Positions 19,248 through 32,611 are shown, counted from the stretch's first letter. The stretch is 64,000 nt of DNA from Hirudinaria manillensis (GCA_034509925.1 CM067537.1:3261501-3325500); one strand, 5' to 3'. Made by a program: numbers and translations. Notes: generated from the letters alone by a model not told the origin.

Positions 19248-22200
19248 TGCTTTGTTGTCCAATTATGGAAAATTTTGGATTGTTGAAAGTTAGATGTTGT
19301 CTTTTATATTATGAATTGAAATGAAAAGCATCTAAATTTTTTTTTAGTAGTATTGACTCGGTTATTGTAACAAATGAGATTCAGTTGATTTGAAACATTT
19401 GTATCAATCAATCAATCGATCGATAGCATTTGTATTTATTCGGGTTTTGTCTTATTTGAAATCCGCCCTCATAACTCCTTACGGTAGTGGTAAATGCTAT
19501 ATTAATATCTTCAAAACTCATCCTTAAATTGGATATGTTTTCGGTAAATAATGGGTCAGAACGTGCTCTGGTTTCTTTATAAACAGAAATATTGTCAAAT
19601 ATTTGCTTTCAGCGTTTTTGAAGTGGGAGAGATTACAATATTTTGAAAAACTGGTTGAGGAATTTTTATTTTGATCTAGAATTTCGCAGTTATGCTTCTA
19701 AGTAAATACCATAATTCAGAATGAAGATTCTTGTCGCTGTGTGTGGACCGCATACGTATATTTTAGAAACTGAAAGCGAAACCTAGAATTAACACTAAAA
19801 ATACCTTTCAGTTTAAGCATTTCTCTAGCTAGGTTGCTGTAGTCTTTCAAAATTGCTAATTGGACTTAACTCTAGTGATATCAGATTATTTAAAGAATTT
19901 AATCCATGTTCAACACTGGAAACAAGGTAATTTGAAACTATTAAATTCATATTAATATGTTTTTATTTATCTTAACGTTTCTTTTCATTAAGTAATCAAT
20001 GTTTGAGAATTTAACATCATTGATACTGGCGGATTTAGAGATTATATTGGTGTCTAGCTCTGGATCAGGGAAATAGAAATCTCGCGAATTATCGGAGGAG
20101 AAATGTATGTTAAATGTTATTATTATATTTAATAATATTATATTTATATTAAATATTATTATTATATTTAAGTTACATTAAAGACTAAATCAAGATCTAG
20201 GGTATCTGTTCGTAAATTGGGGATCATTGTCCGATACTCAAAGCGAGATAGCAAAAAATATTAAGCAATATTTCATGAAAACTGACAAAAAAATAAATTC
20301 ATAATGCTCAGCATAGTAAGACTTCACATACATTGCTTGTCCATGACATATGTCCACATGTGTTTATATAATTGAAGTACAGATAATTAACATTATTTTG
20401 AACATTTCTGTAAAGCGACTTGATTTTTACCAAAACGCCGTTATCAATAACTATTCAATGAAATTTGACAACAACGTTTGAATATCGTTAAAAGATAAAT
20501 TCAGGTCTTTTTTGGACAATTTCCGAGATTTGTAAGAAAGTAAATCTATCTAGAAAGCTCGTAATTCGTAATATACACGATTTATAAGGAAGGAAATAAG
20601 AACTTGACGAACCTCGCGAAGCTTTCGAATTTTACCTCAATGTTCTTAAAATATGAATATTTATCTCGACACAATAAATATGAAACATCCGTATTTATAA
20701 TGTATGTCATTACATGCCACAAAGAATTGGTCCACATATTCGCACTACACTAGAAATTCCAAAATTATTTAAATTTAAATTATTTTCCTTTTAAATTTTG
20801 TTCAGGGTTTTATGAGCATTTTTTTATAAATAAATTTTAATGTGGATATAAATGGCTCACCTAAGATCTTTGTAACTGGCTGTCAAACTAATTTGTCAAT
20901 TTTTCATTATAATATAATCAAACTTCACCAAAGACAAAAACACAAAATGAAGCAATTTATGTAAGATGGTTGATATTTGCAACAATTTAAAAAAAAACGT
21001 CTGAATTACACAGCAGAATTATGGTTTAACAAATTGAGGGGTTTAGAAGCAAAAACAAATTATTTGGGTCACTGTTTTTGATCGCTACTTTGTTTGAGCG
21101 CACGTTTTTTCTAGTTTCTAAATTTATCCTTTGAGGATATGAATTGCACTCATTCACTCATTAAGCGTTATCATTTGCTAATTGCAAGCAACAGTTACAA
21201 CAACAGTAGGAACAACAACAACGACAACAACATTAATAACGAAAATAATAAAAATAATAGTTTGAATGATAATATCCAGAGCGAACCACAACACAAGAAG
21301 AGAATTGAACATTTTCATGGCAGACTATATCCACTTCAGAAAAATAATGATAAAATAATCCAGAGAAATTCAAGAAACCATAAAATTAAGTCTCACATTA
21401 AAATCATTTTGATGTAAATTTAAAAACAAAATTCTATTTCGAATCGAATCTAGGCAATAGTTAATTTTTTTATCTTTTTTTTTAAACAAGGGATTGGTAA
21501 TAATTGAAGCGGCAAGCGTAATTGTTCTTATTGAGTTATGGATTATATTCCACGATTCTTATCTCAATAATAAGGTTGCAATTATTCCGCTTTATTGTAA
21601 AAGAAATTCCAGTCATTAAAAACAAATTACACAGCTTATTGTCTTGAACACTAAATAAAATCTATTAAATAATAGAATTTAAAGTATCAATTACTAAGCC
21701 GGATTTCGAAAGATTGTAGTGTGCAAAGTGAACGCAAGTCATCTTGATTCCGAACAAAACATCTTTTCTCACATCCATTCCTACCTTAGCACGTCGTTTG
21801 ATAGACAAACCTTTGTCAGTAAGCCCTTTACTAACATAAAATGGCTGCTGGTAGCACTACAGCTCAAAAAAACTTTGTAAGGTTTTTGTAATTGGATACG
21901 CAGAACGAGGATGTTGACAAAAAATATGAGAGCATTTAGAATCATCTTGTAGGCTTTTGAATTGGTGACTCAGTTAGCGTGCTAACCTAGTTAAAGAATG
22001 TCGAACAATAAATTAGTACAAAGCAGAAAATAATTGCGTGAAATATTTCGGTTTTGTGTGGAAGTAGTCTAGTTACATGAAGCTGGATGCATAAATTGCA
22101 ACGAGACAGGTTGGAATTTGAACGAAAACAAGTCGAACAAATTTTTAAACATTTTGAAGGATTTCATATTTCTGAATGCAATAATTAAAATACTTACAGT

Positions 22201-22696
22201 GACAATCCAGTGTCTTAAAGTCTACTTTATTCCGATAATAAAGATAACCTGCGATCAGTGCCTGTAGTCTTTGGGCCTGTTTGCAAAGTCTGCTTGTAAG
22301 TAAATACTAAGTACTTAATTATTATATTATTATATCGCTAATTTCTTCAAAGTAACAATTACAAGATAATTTTATTCGTCTAATCAATATTAAGTTAATG
22401 ATGAAACTGTGCCTATAATGACTTGATCCACCGAGAGTGAATCATTTTATTTCTATTGTAAAAGGTTTTGATCTTGAAATTTGCGAATAATAACATTAAA
22501 CTTTCCTTAAAATATGATGCATACTCCATTCTTAAAATATTAATATTTATTAAATTTTAATAATATTTAATAATTATTTAATATTATGTTTTTATTAATG
22601 TTTATCGGATTGAAGCGAAAAAGAATGACAACGTTGAGGAATAAGAAAGAGATCAACATAGGAACGAATTTCTTCAGAAACACAATTGAACATATA
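19248..22696. other. AT-rich intergenic DNA between the array and the esterase genes
   Basis: I see no convincing gene. It holds an AT-rich near-palindromic stretch at about 20116-20172 and an Asn-codon-rich low-complexity stretch at 21190-21270. The promoter of the esterase gene to the right should lie near its end but no clear TATA box was identified. Confidence 0.5.
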
Positions 22697-24489
22697 ATGC
22701 ATTTCTCGTTTGTCTTGCTGCTGCTCTCTCATGGAATTGGTGCCACGGAAGCATCGAGACCTTTAGTAGAAACCAGGCATGGAAAGATAAGAGGAAGAAC
22801 ACATCATCTTGAAGGAATGGATCGTCCAGTCGATGTTTATCTCAGCATCCCTTTTGCTGAACCACCAACTGGACAACTTCGTTTCCAACTTCCCCAACCT
22901 CCGCAGAGGTGGCTAGGAGTCCTCGAGGCCACGAAGATTCCGACTCCTTGTTGGCAAAGCAACGACACGACATTTGGTGATGATTTTAGAGGAACTGGCA
23001 TGTGGAATTCATTTCTGTTTCCAAAGGAAGACTGCCTCTACCTGAACGTATACGTACCACAGAATTCGGAAAACGCAAATAATTCCAACAAACTAGCAGT
23101 AATGGTGTGGATACACGGAGGAGGATTTTATAGCGGCAGTTCTAACCTGGACGTATACGACGGTAAGTATCTGGCAGCAGAGAGCAACACGATTGTCGTC
23201 AGTATGAATTACAGATTGGGTCCATTTGGTTTCTTCACACTCAACAGTACTGAAGCTCCACCTAATATCGGCCTACGAGATCAACTCATGAGTTTACAAT
23301 GGGTTCAGGATAACATAGCTGCGTTTGGAGGCGATCCAAACAACGTGACGATATTTGGAGAAAGTGCCGGAGCAGTCAGTGTCAGTCTGCATCTTTTGTC
23401 ACCGCTGAGCAGAGATAAATTCAATAGGGCCATACTTCAGAGCGGTTCAGCAAATATGCCTTGGAGTGTTCTAACAATGAGAGAAGCCATAAAGAGATCA
23501 AAAAAATTTATAAAGAAAATCAGATGTCCTTGGGACCCTGACGATCATACTCAAGCCTTAACATGTTTAAAAAAAAAGGGTGCAAAATTCCTTAATAATA
23601 AGCAGTGGATTACACAAGGAATCCTACAGTTTCCATTTCTGCCTGTGATTGATGGAGATTTCTTACCTGATGACCCTGTTGCGATGATAGAACGACATGA
23701 CTTTAAAAGGTGTCCTATACTACTCGGAACTAATGCTAATGAAGGGTCATATTTTCTCATCTATGAATTTCCAGAACTGTTGACTTTGCAATCGATTTCA
23801 ATGACAAATGAACAATACGAGGATAGTTTTAACAAGGCATTCACTTATTACCCCAGATATCCGACTAAAATGTCTGATGAATTACTGGCAAGAATTAAAT
23901 TAATTTATAATCATTCTCATTCTAATGAATCAGAATATAGCAATCAACTAGCGAATATACATGCCTTGGACATGGCTATTGCTGACAGCCAATTCGTCTG
24001 CCCAGTCAATTCTTTTGCTCGGGCATATGCATCAGCAGATCAGGATGTATACGCGTACTACTTCAGTCAGCGTATTGTCCAACACGAATGGCCAGAATGG
24101 ATGGGAGTATTACATGGAGATGAAATCTTGTTTATGTTTAGTGATGCTCTGAAATATCTTCTTGATTACACTCAAGAAGAACATGCTTTTAGCCGGAGAA
24201 TGATCTCATATTGGAGTACTTTTGCTAAAAACGGGTTTGTCTAATGCTTTGTTTCATGCTTTTCAGAAGCTTTTACTTTGAATGTCGTTATTTATTCAAT
24301 TAATACCTTTACAGAAATCCCAATGACCTCAGTGATTCATTAAGTTTTAAAAGCGTTTTTTGGCCAAAATTCACCACTGATGCTCAGGAGTTCCTGGAAC
24401 TGAATGCCATTAAGCTAAATAATTCAACAGGTTCAGTCGGAAGGGAACTTCGAAAACAAGAGTGTGATCTCTGGGATAGCCTGGGATAA
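22697..24489 (+). CDS. Acetylcholinesterase-like carboxylesterase, gene 1 (two exons)
   Basis: Exons 22697-24234 and 24315-24489 (GT-AG, phase 2), about 571 residues. The chosen ATG gives a clean signal peptide (MHFSFVLLLLSHGIGA); an in-frame ATG at 22586 would add 37 basic residues and bury it. Cholinesterase marks are present: oxyanion-hole HGGGF, nucleophile elbow GESAG, catalytic Glu in NANEGSYF, catalytic His in GVLHGDE, choline-site Trp in GTGMWN, gorge Tyr in GGGFYSG and YFLIY, and Cys residues in positions of the three family disulfides. The acyl pocket is Leu/Phe (ILQFPF) where vertebrate AChE has Phe/Phe. The last exon ends just after RKQECDLWDSLG with no amphiphilic T-peptide, so a soluble secreted enzyme is likely. 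Acetylcholine hydrolysis is inferred from the conserved gorge. Confidence 0.88.
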
Positions 24490-24809
24490 ACTGTTGTTTA
24501 ATTGGATGTCGTTCTGACAATCCCTGAAGATTCCTGTAACATTATTGTAACCTAGTTTCAAATAACTGATCGTCTTTATTAATGACAACGCACTGTCGTT
24601 AATATGAAATCTGGTTTGGTTTGTGATGTCATTAATTTTGAATTGATTCTTATATAATCATATGTTTTAATATGTATTTGGATATATTCATTATTTTCAA
24701 TTTATTTAAAATGCAGTAGTGATATATTTTCATCCAGAATTTGTATCTAATTTGATTGCATTAAAAAACCCAGTTATAGTTTCAGCATGTCTGCAAATTT
24801 ATCATAAAG

Positions 24810-24815
24810 AATAAA
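24810..24815 (+). terminator. Possible poly(A) signal of esterase gene 1
   Basis: AATAAA about 320 nt after the stop, in a stretch AGAATAAATAAAT. It is the clearest such hexamer downstream of this gene. Confidence 0.4.
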
Positions 24816-24889
24816 TAAATACCACTGAACAAAAGGCACTAATCGAAGATTTCTAAAAATGGATGGAAAACATACTATTAAAATAAATG

Positions 24890-25800
24890 TAACGAATTCG
24901 AAGAAACTAAGCAAAATTATGTTTCAACTGGCTGTTTCGAGAGTGCAAATGACTTTAGAATCAGAGAGATGATTTGTGATTTTTTTCTAAACTTGTCTCT
25001 CGAGAATCTGTAAATATTATTGAAATTATTTAATTATTTCAAAAATACATTAATCAGCAAAGTTTCAAAACCCATAAAAAATAAATCTCCGAAAAATCAC
25101 ATACACACAAAAAAAACGGAATGAGAATAATTTAGCCAAATTCTGTTCCAAATGAAGCAACAAGTAAAATGTTTACGATGTTCCAAGCAACGGAGAAGCT
25201 ACCAGGTGCAATTCGAGACGGGCATAAATGTTCTTGATCGTTGTGGGATATTAAAACCTTGGAATGTAATCCGTGATCCTTACGACATGGAAATAACGTT
25301 GAAGTTATTCTGTACAAGCTAATGTAAATTTGTTACAAACAATCTTGGACACTAGTAAGTCTATCAATTAATGGAATTCAAGACAGTGAATTTTAGAAAA
25401 AATCTATTGGCGTTTGTAAACGTGCTTACATGCACCTACACCGATCGTACATGTATTCTTGAACCGAATGCCAGTACCTAATTTAGAATAAAACATTTTC
25501 TCTCATTCGTCTTTATTTAGCCAGGCGTTTGGTAAAAATTCTTCTTCAGTAAACACATTCCAAGTGGAATTTGAAAATTGGGTAATCTAAAATGTTTGAA
25601 GCATTTTGTTCCATTGGCTTAGTAGGGTGACTGTGACAGAACGAAGAGGATTTTGTGCCAAATACAAAGAACAAACCAAGCATGAAAGCTAAATTAATGA
25701 AGGATTTATTGCCCGTACGTATTAATATATTCTTATCAATTTATTGATAGAACTGATTAATTTTAATGATGCATTTCTCAGTGATTTTAATAAATCTCAC
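24890..25800 (+). repeat. Esterase downstream spacer, first copy of a direct duplication
   Basis: This non-coding block is repeated, diverged, at about 26720-27500. Shared landmarks include the segment around GTAACGAATTCGAA (24889 and 26729) and CTACCAGGTGCAATT (25198 and 26876). It shows that a whole gene-plus-spacer block was duplicated. Confidence 0.75.
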
Positions 25801-25814
25801 TCATGTTTTCAGAA

Positions 25815-26545
25815 TCCATCCTTCTGGGAACTAATGCTAACGATGGGTTATATTTCTTCATCTATGATTTCCCAGAACTGAAGTCTTTGCAATCAATTTC
25901 AATGATTGAACAATACGAAGATAGTTTTAACAAGGTATTTATTTATTATTCCAGATAATCGATTGAAATGTCAGATGCATTACTGGCAAGAATTAAATCA
26001 GTTCTATTGAATAAAATCATTCTATTGAATCAGAATATAGTAATCGATTAACAAACATTTACTCTTTGGACACGGCTGTTGTTGACTGGCTGTCGACTCT
26101 TTAGCTCCTATATACGTATCAGCAGGTCAGGATGTATACGTGTATCATTTCAGTCGTCCAACACGAATGGCCATAATGGATGGGAGTGTTACGTGGAGAC
26201 AAAATCTTGTTCGTGTTTAGTGATACTCTGAAAAATCTTATTAATTAAACTCAAGAAGAACGTGCTCTTAGCCAAAGAAAGATCTCACATTGGAGTACTT
26301 TTGCTAAAACAAGGTTTGTTTAATGTTTTGTTGCATCCTTTACAGAAGGTGTAATAGGAACAGAGAACTATTTAGATTAATAGCGTAAAATTCGAGAAAC
26401 TCCTGAGCATCAATGCCGAATTTTGGCCAATAATGGCATTTATTAAATAAATAACGACATTTAAACTAAAATCTTCTGTAAAGCATGCAACAAAGCATTA
26501 AACAAACCCGGTTTAACAGCAGTATGATTTATGGGATAGTCTCCG
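25815..26545 (+). pseudogene. Decayed third cholinesterase copy with an inverted segment
   Basis: 25815-26350 matches the 3' third of exon 1 of gene 1 but has stops and frameshifts. The catalytic Glu codon GAA is now GAT (Asp) and the catalytic His codon CAT is now CGT (Arg). 26351-26516 matches gene 1's intron and the start of exon 2 in reverse complement, including TTGGCCAA and the CTGATGCTCAGGAG region. From about 26517 the direct orientation resumes with the last codons and 3' flank. No intact esterase can be read from it. Confidence 0.85.
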
Positions 26546-26719
26546 AACTTGTTATCGTTCTGATAATCCACGAAAATTACGGTAGCCTAATTTAGTTTCA
26601 AACAACTATTACTTTTTATGACAAAGCAATATCATTAATACGAAGTTTGTTTTCGGTTGTAATATTAATTTTGAATTGATGCTTATATGAATAAATGTTT
26701 TAATGGAAGAAGTATTGAT

Positions 26720-27500
26720 TAAAATGTTGTAACGAATTCGAACAAACTTCTATCAGCAAAATTATGTTTCAACAACTGCATATTTCGAGAGTGCAAAAGA
26801 CTTTAGAATCAGAGAATTGATTTGTGTTTTCTTTTTGTTTCTAAGCTTGTCCCTCGAGAATCTGTAGCGGAAAATCTACCAGGTGCAATTTGAGAAGGGC
26901 ATAAATGTTCTTGATCGTTGTGGAATATTAAAACCGTGGAATGTAATCCGTGATCGACACTGAAATAAAGTTGAAGTTATTTTGTACAAGTTAATGTATA
27001 TTCGTGAATCTATCTTGGACACTAAAAAAATCCATCAACTAATAGAATTCCAGACATTGAGTCTTGGGAAACAAAATCTATTGGCATTTTGAAACATGCT
27101 GCATGGACAAACATCGATCGTACTTGTATTCTTGAACCGAGTACCAGTCCCTAATTTGGAATAAAAACTTTTCTCTCATTCGTCTTTATTTAGCCAGGCG
27201 TCTTATAAAAATTCTTCTTCAGTAAACACATTCCAAAAGTGGAATTTGGACCACTTGATTATCTAAAACGTTTGAAGCGTTTTGTTTAATTGGCTCAGTG
27301 GGGTGACTGCGATAAAAATGAAGGGGATGGTTCCACGATGCAGGATTTAGTACCAAATATTTAAGTACAATCCAAGCCTGAAAGCTAAATTAATGCTGAA
27401 GGATTTATTGCCCGTAACTAGTAATATATTCATATCAGATTATTGATAGAACAGACTAATTTTAATACTGCATTTTTCGAAGATTTTAATGAATCTCCAC
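26720..27500 (+). repeat. Esterase downstream spacer, second copy
   Basis: Diverged direct repeat of 24890-25800 with several small deletions. It follows the pseudogene in the same order in which the first copy follows gene 1. Confidence 0.75.
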
Positions 27501-28657
27501 TGCTTTCAGAATCTCAGGAGAGTTTGTCGAGGTTCCCAAGACTTATGAGTAAGCTTATTTCTTGATATTATTAATTATTCATTATGATTAATCGTTAATA
27601 ATAAGAAAAACATTTGAAATAGTTTTGATAATCTGATTAAGGTCAATTAAGGTCACTTATTCAAAAAGACATTATTAATTTTCATAAATGAACATAGTTA
27701 ATCACCATAATTGATGCATCAGCATTTCAATAGTAACTAAATAGTAAAACTCATTTTAAAAAAACCCGTTATAGGCCGCGATAAAATTTCATTTTCATAG
27801 AGAAATCATGTTTGCCGTCTAATTGGTCCCACTAGCTAGAATTTGAAACATACCATGTTTTACGTGATTATTTGCATCCTTCTTTGTGAATATAATCCAT
27901 AATTAAGAAATATTTTTGAGATAATATAAGAAAAAGAATTCCAGCGGTTCAAGGAATTCTTAATTCAGTCTTATTTTTATACAGATTTACTTACACTGCA
28001 ATGACGTATCAGATTTTTCAAATTCAAACGTGAACAGACAAAATAAAATATTAATAAGAACTTAAATAGTACCTTACTCATAATTTTGCTAATTAGCTAG
28101 TCCTCCATTGCCCTCAATGTCATAACGCGACAGTCGCTGATTTCTTAGATTTCGTTTGTTTATTATTTATTTATTTATTTATTTTTATTTATTTATTCAA
28201 ACTGAAGGGCCCAATAGGACCACTAACACAGTTTTCGATTTCCAATTCGAGCAAGGACAAATTTCAATGACAGTATGAGTCAAGGTGGCGATAAGGACTA
28301 CAATGAGAGATTGTTATATGTAAGATATTTGCTAAGATCAAAGTCTCTTATAAGTGCATTATTTTATTATGGTTGAATATATTTTTGGTAAATATAAACT
28401 TCATCACAACACAACTTCATCTTTCAATCAGAAATAACATTAAATGGTAATAGTGTTCCAAAAATGACTTTTCAAGGTTAAATGACATTAATTCATTTTT
28501 TAAGAATAAATTTATTGAACTTAAAATTCTAAAGAAAATAGCAGAACTAAATCTTTCTTTGAAAATATGAGATACATTTTAATCATACATTTTTGTCTAC
28601 GTTTTTTTATATTTACAAGGGATCAGAAAAGGTACAAATTTGTTCACAAGTGAACGC
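27501..28657. other. Intergenic DNA upstream of esterase gene 2
   Basis: AT-rich; contains a (TTTA)n stretch at about 28160-28196. No gene seen. The promoter of esterase gene 2 is probably in its last few hundred bases. Confidence 0.4.
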
Positions 28658-30676
28658 ATGATGCAAATCTCGATTCTCTTATTACTACTTTCTTGTGGAA
28701 TTGATGCCGCGGAAACATCGAGACCTTTAGTAGAAACCATGCGTGGAAAGGTAAGAGGAAGAACACATCATCTTGAAGGAATGGTTCGTCCAGTTGATGT
28801 TTATCTCAGCATCCCTTTTGCTGAACCACCAACTGGACAACTTCGTTTCCAACTTCCCCAACCTCCGCAGAGGTGGCTAGGAGTCCTCGAGGCCACGAAG
28901 ATTCCGACTCCTTGTTGGCAAAGCAACGACACGACATTTGGTGATGATTTTAGAGGAACTGGCATGTGGAATTCATTTCTGTCCCCAAGCGAAGACTGCC
29001 TCTATCTGAACGTATACGTACCACAGAATTCGGAAAACGCAAATAATTCCAACAAACTAGCAGTAATGGTGTGGATACATGGAGGAGGATTTTATAGCGG
29101 CAGTTCTAACCTGGACGTATACGACGGTAAGTATCTGGCAGCTGAGAGCAACACGATTGTCGTCAGTATGAATTACAGATTGGGTCCATTTGGTTTCTTC
29201 ACACTCAACAGCGCTGAAGCTCCACCTAATATTGGCCTACGAGATCAACTCATGGGCTTACAATGGGTTCAGGATAACATAGCTGCGTTTGGTGGCGATC
29301 CAAACAACGTGACGATATTTGGAGAAAGTGCCGGAGCAGTCAGTGTCAGTCTGCATCTTTTGTCACCGCTGAGCAGAGATAAATTCAATAGGGCCATACT
29401 TCAGAGCGGCTCAGCAAATATGCCCATAATTACGTTAACGATGAAAGAAATTCTGAACACATCGAAAACATTATTGAAAGTTCTAGGGTGCCTGGAAGAT
29501 GACGAAAATATGTTTGATATTACCCAAACTATGAGCTGCTTAAAGGGTAGATCTGCCCAAGCTATTCACGACAATCAGTTTCTAAGTCAGGGGTTATTGC
29601 AGTTTTCATTTTTACCTGCGATCGATGGAGATTTTCTACCCGACGACCCTGTTGCGATGATTGAACGACATGACTTTAAAAGGTGTCCTATACTACTCGG
29701 AACTAATGCTAATGAAGGGTCATATTTTCTCATCTATGAATTTCCAGAACTGCTGACTTTGCAATCGATTTCAATGACAAATGAACAATACGAGGATAGT
29801 TTTAACAAGGCATTCACTTATTATCCCAGATATCCGAATAAAACGTCCGATGAATTACTGGCAAGAATTAAATCAGTTTATAGTCATTCTCATTCTAATG
29901 AATCGGAATTCAGCAACGATTTAGCAAACATTCATGCATTGGACATGGCTATTTCTGATAGCGAATTCGTCTGCCCTGCCAATTCTTTTGCTCGGGCATA
30001 CGCATCTGCAGGTCAGGATGTATACGCATACTACTTTAGTCAGCGTATTGTCCAACACAAATGGCCAGAATGGATGGGAGTATTACATGGAGATGAAATA
30101 TTGTTTTTGATTAGTGATGCACTTAAAAATCCTAATTACACTCCAGACGAACGTATTTTTAGCCGGAGAATGATCTCATATTGGAGTTCTTTTGCTAAAA
30201 CCGGGTTGGTAACGTTTTGGAGAATTTGGAAAAGTTTTAACTTAATGTTTTGTTGTTGTTTTTTTTTTTAAATTTAGGAACCCTAATAGCAATGGACAGC
30301 ATTTTGTAAACTTAACCTGGCCAAAATTTACTGCTGATGGTCAGGAATACATCGAACTAAATGCTAATAAGCAGCATGCCACTGATGCCATAGGAAGAGA
30401 ATTGCGAAAGCATGAATGCGTCTTTTGGGATAACCTTCAATGTTTGTACCAACTGAACAGCACTAATAACTTTATGTATATATCATATAATACCATTTAT
30501 AAATTAGTTAAGACAGACTTATTACTATTAATAATTGCATGACCATTCATGGTTTTAATGAATTAGGTAAGATAGTGTTTTATATTTTATAGCAATTACT
30601 TTCAAGTAATGATTTCATATTTGATTTTTCAGACGAGTACTTGAAAACTACTGGAGAAGCGAATGAAGATGCTTAA
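28658..30676 (+). CDS. Acetylcholinesterase-like carboxylesterase, gene 2 (three exons)
   Basis: Exons 28658-30204, 30278-30441 and 30633-30676; every junction is GT-AG and phases agree, giving about 584 residues. The tandem ATGs at 28658 start a signal peptide (MMQISILLLLLSCGIDA). The catalytic Ser, Glu and His, the choline-site Trp and the gorge Tyr/Phe are as in gene 1. Differences lie in a divergent patch of about 70 residues after SGSANMP: the acyl-site Trp of gene 1 (NMPW) is Ile here, and the peripheral-site Trp position (KQW in gene 1) is Phe (NQF). The short last exon adds a hydrophilic tail (EYLKTTGEANEDA); reading through its donor at 30442 would instead give a hydrophobic tail ending at 30541-30543, so alternative tails are possible. 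No T-peptide is present. Confidence 0.86.
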
Positions 30677-32546
30677 TGCCTAAGAATTCTGAATTACTAA
30701 ATGTTTACATTTGCATGTGTCTGGGGGCAGTTGCTTGTTTTTTTTTATTTTCCTGCTTCTATTTGCATTGTAAGTTGCTGGATTCTCAAAACTGAAATTC
30801 AGCACCTTCTCATTTAGATTGTAACACAATACTTAATTGGGTGCGCTATAAGCTATAGAATATATAAAAGCTAGAACGAATATTTTGGAATCCATAAGTA
30901 AATTTGATGATTACCCAAGTTGTAAACTACTAGTAAATTACATTAAATTCTTAAAAATTTAGTTCCGACCGACCATAAAAATTGTTAAACGAAATATTTC
31001 CTCTCCAGTAGTAAACATTGAGATGGCTTTGCAAAAACCAAAATTCCTCCAAAGTTTCTCTTTCCCATAAACCATGCATCAAGCTGAATTACAAATTTCA
31101 TTTGCTCAATGAAATCATGTAATCGTCTAGAAATACAGTCTTCCGACATTGAATCAATTATCCTGGTGTTAAATTTTTTAGATACGTGAATGGATTTCAA
31201 TTTCAATGCTTCGGCATTTTACCCTTAACATGTTTTATAAGCGATCGTATTTATGGATAGCCTTCCTTAAAGAAAGACACAAGGGAGTTGTAACTTACCA
31301 GCAAATGGTTACACTTTTTAAAATTTTCGGAGGATTCTTCGCCGACACTCTGGGTTGAGAACCCTTAATATAGAGTATAAAAGCTATAAAAAAAGGGGTT
31401 GTGGTAATTATATTTAACTAAAATATAATTCACAATATAATACTTCAAATATGAAATAAATATTACATACCATTCATAAACAAAAACATTAAATTAAACA
31501 TTTGAAAATTATGTTTATATATGTAACTGTAATTACCAGTTTGAATTTTTCACGGAATTCAGATCTCACCTTTTCAATTCCTCATTGCCTCTTGACATTG
31601 AAACATATCAACGAAACAGGTCTTTTGGGCAATTATTTCCTTTGCAAGTTGAAGTTAACAGCATAAAATTTATGATTAATGACTCCTAGACTTATGCTCC
31701 TTCTTAGACTAAAGCTCATATGCTATATTACAATGTTATACTAATATAGAAATTCCGGGATTGGCATTCGCATAAAGGCGTTGTTGCGAACCTGAAGTGT
31801 TGTAGAACATATTGATCAGTCCGTTTTCAGACAACCTGATCGATCCGCAGCTTGTAATAATCATTATACTCCCCTCAAGGTTCTCCGTATCATAAAAAGC
31901 AATCATTTAATTGAGCAAAAACAAAAACTCAAGACCTGATAAAGTTATTTTAAAAATGATAAATTACCAACGACAAGAAATAAAAGGAAGATCTTGATTG
32001 TCGATACAAAAATCGCTTTCATGGAGTTTAAATCATTGCTTGGCACAAAAAGCAATTTCGGTTTCTTGATATCATTGAGCTCCACATTCACCACGAGCGT
32101 TGCCAGAGGTTTGGAACAAACAACAAAAACAGTGATTAAAATTGATTACCTGACAATTTAAAGGCCAAGTTTGATCTGAACAGACCCTGGTTTCGGGTTA
32201 AACATGTTAAAAGGTTTGGTCGCAAAGAACCTTTTTGATCGAAGAAATGGCAAAACATTTGTGCCTATTAAACTCATCTCATCGGCGGCATTGATTTCTC
32301 TTTATAATTAATTAATTAATTAAAACGGGCGATTATCACTTAATTGCTAGACTTTCTGGTTTGAACACACCATTTGCTCTGTTACGTAATATTTTTAAAT
32401 TAAAGGTTAGAAGTAGCCGATCAATACCACAACTGTCTGCTGTGGTCTGCAGTCTCGGATCTTTCCAGCCTTCCGTGAGAAGCTCCGCCCACATTTCGCC
32501 ACGCCATTAAGCGTTATTAACACAAGAAACATGCTTCTTTTTAAAG
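30677..32546. other. Intergenic DNA, no gene seen
   Basis: AT-rich unique sequence after esterase gene 2. Short open frames have no recognisable motif or convincing splice context. Confidence 0.45.
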
Positions 32547-32611
32547 TTTATTATACAAATAAAAATATTTTTTGAAACAATTTGACACAATTTCTTCACA
32601 TTTATACAAGC

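Noticed and set aside
21139-21417. 92-codon Asn-rich frame
   Set aside because: It comes from an AAC/AAT low-complexity stretch, with no domain and no splice or promoter support.
22586-22696. Upstream in-frame ATG of esterase gene 1 as the start
   Set aside because: It would add 37 mostly basic residues ahead of the signal peptide; gene 2 has no equivalent extension.
25132-25317. 61-codon minus-strand frame
   Set aside because: It lies in the duplicated esterase spacer and is not kept open in the second copy.
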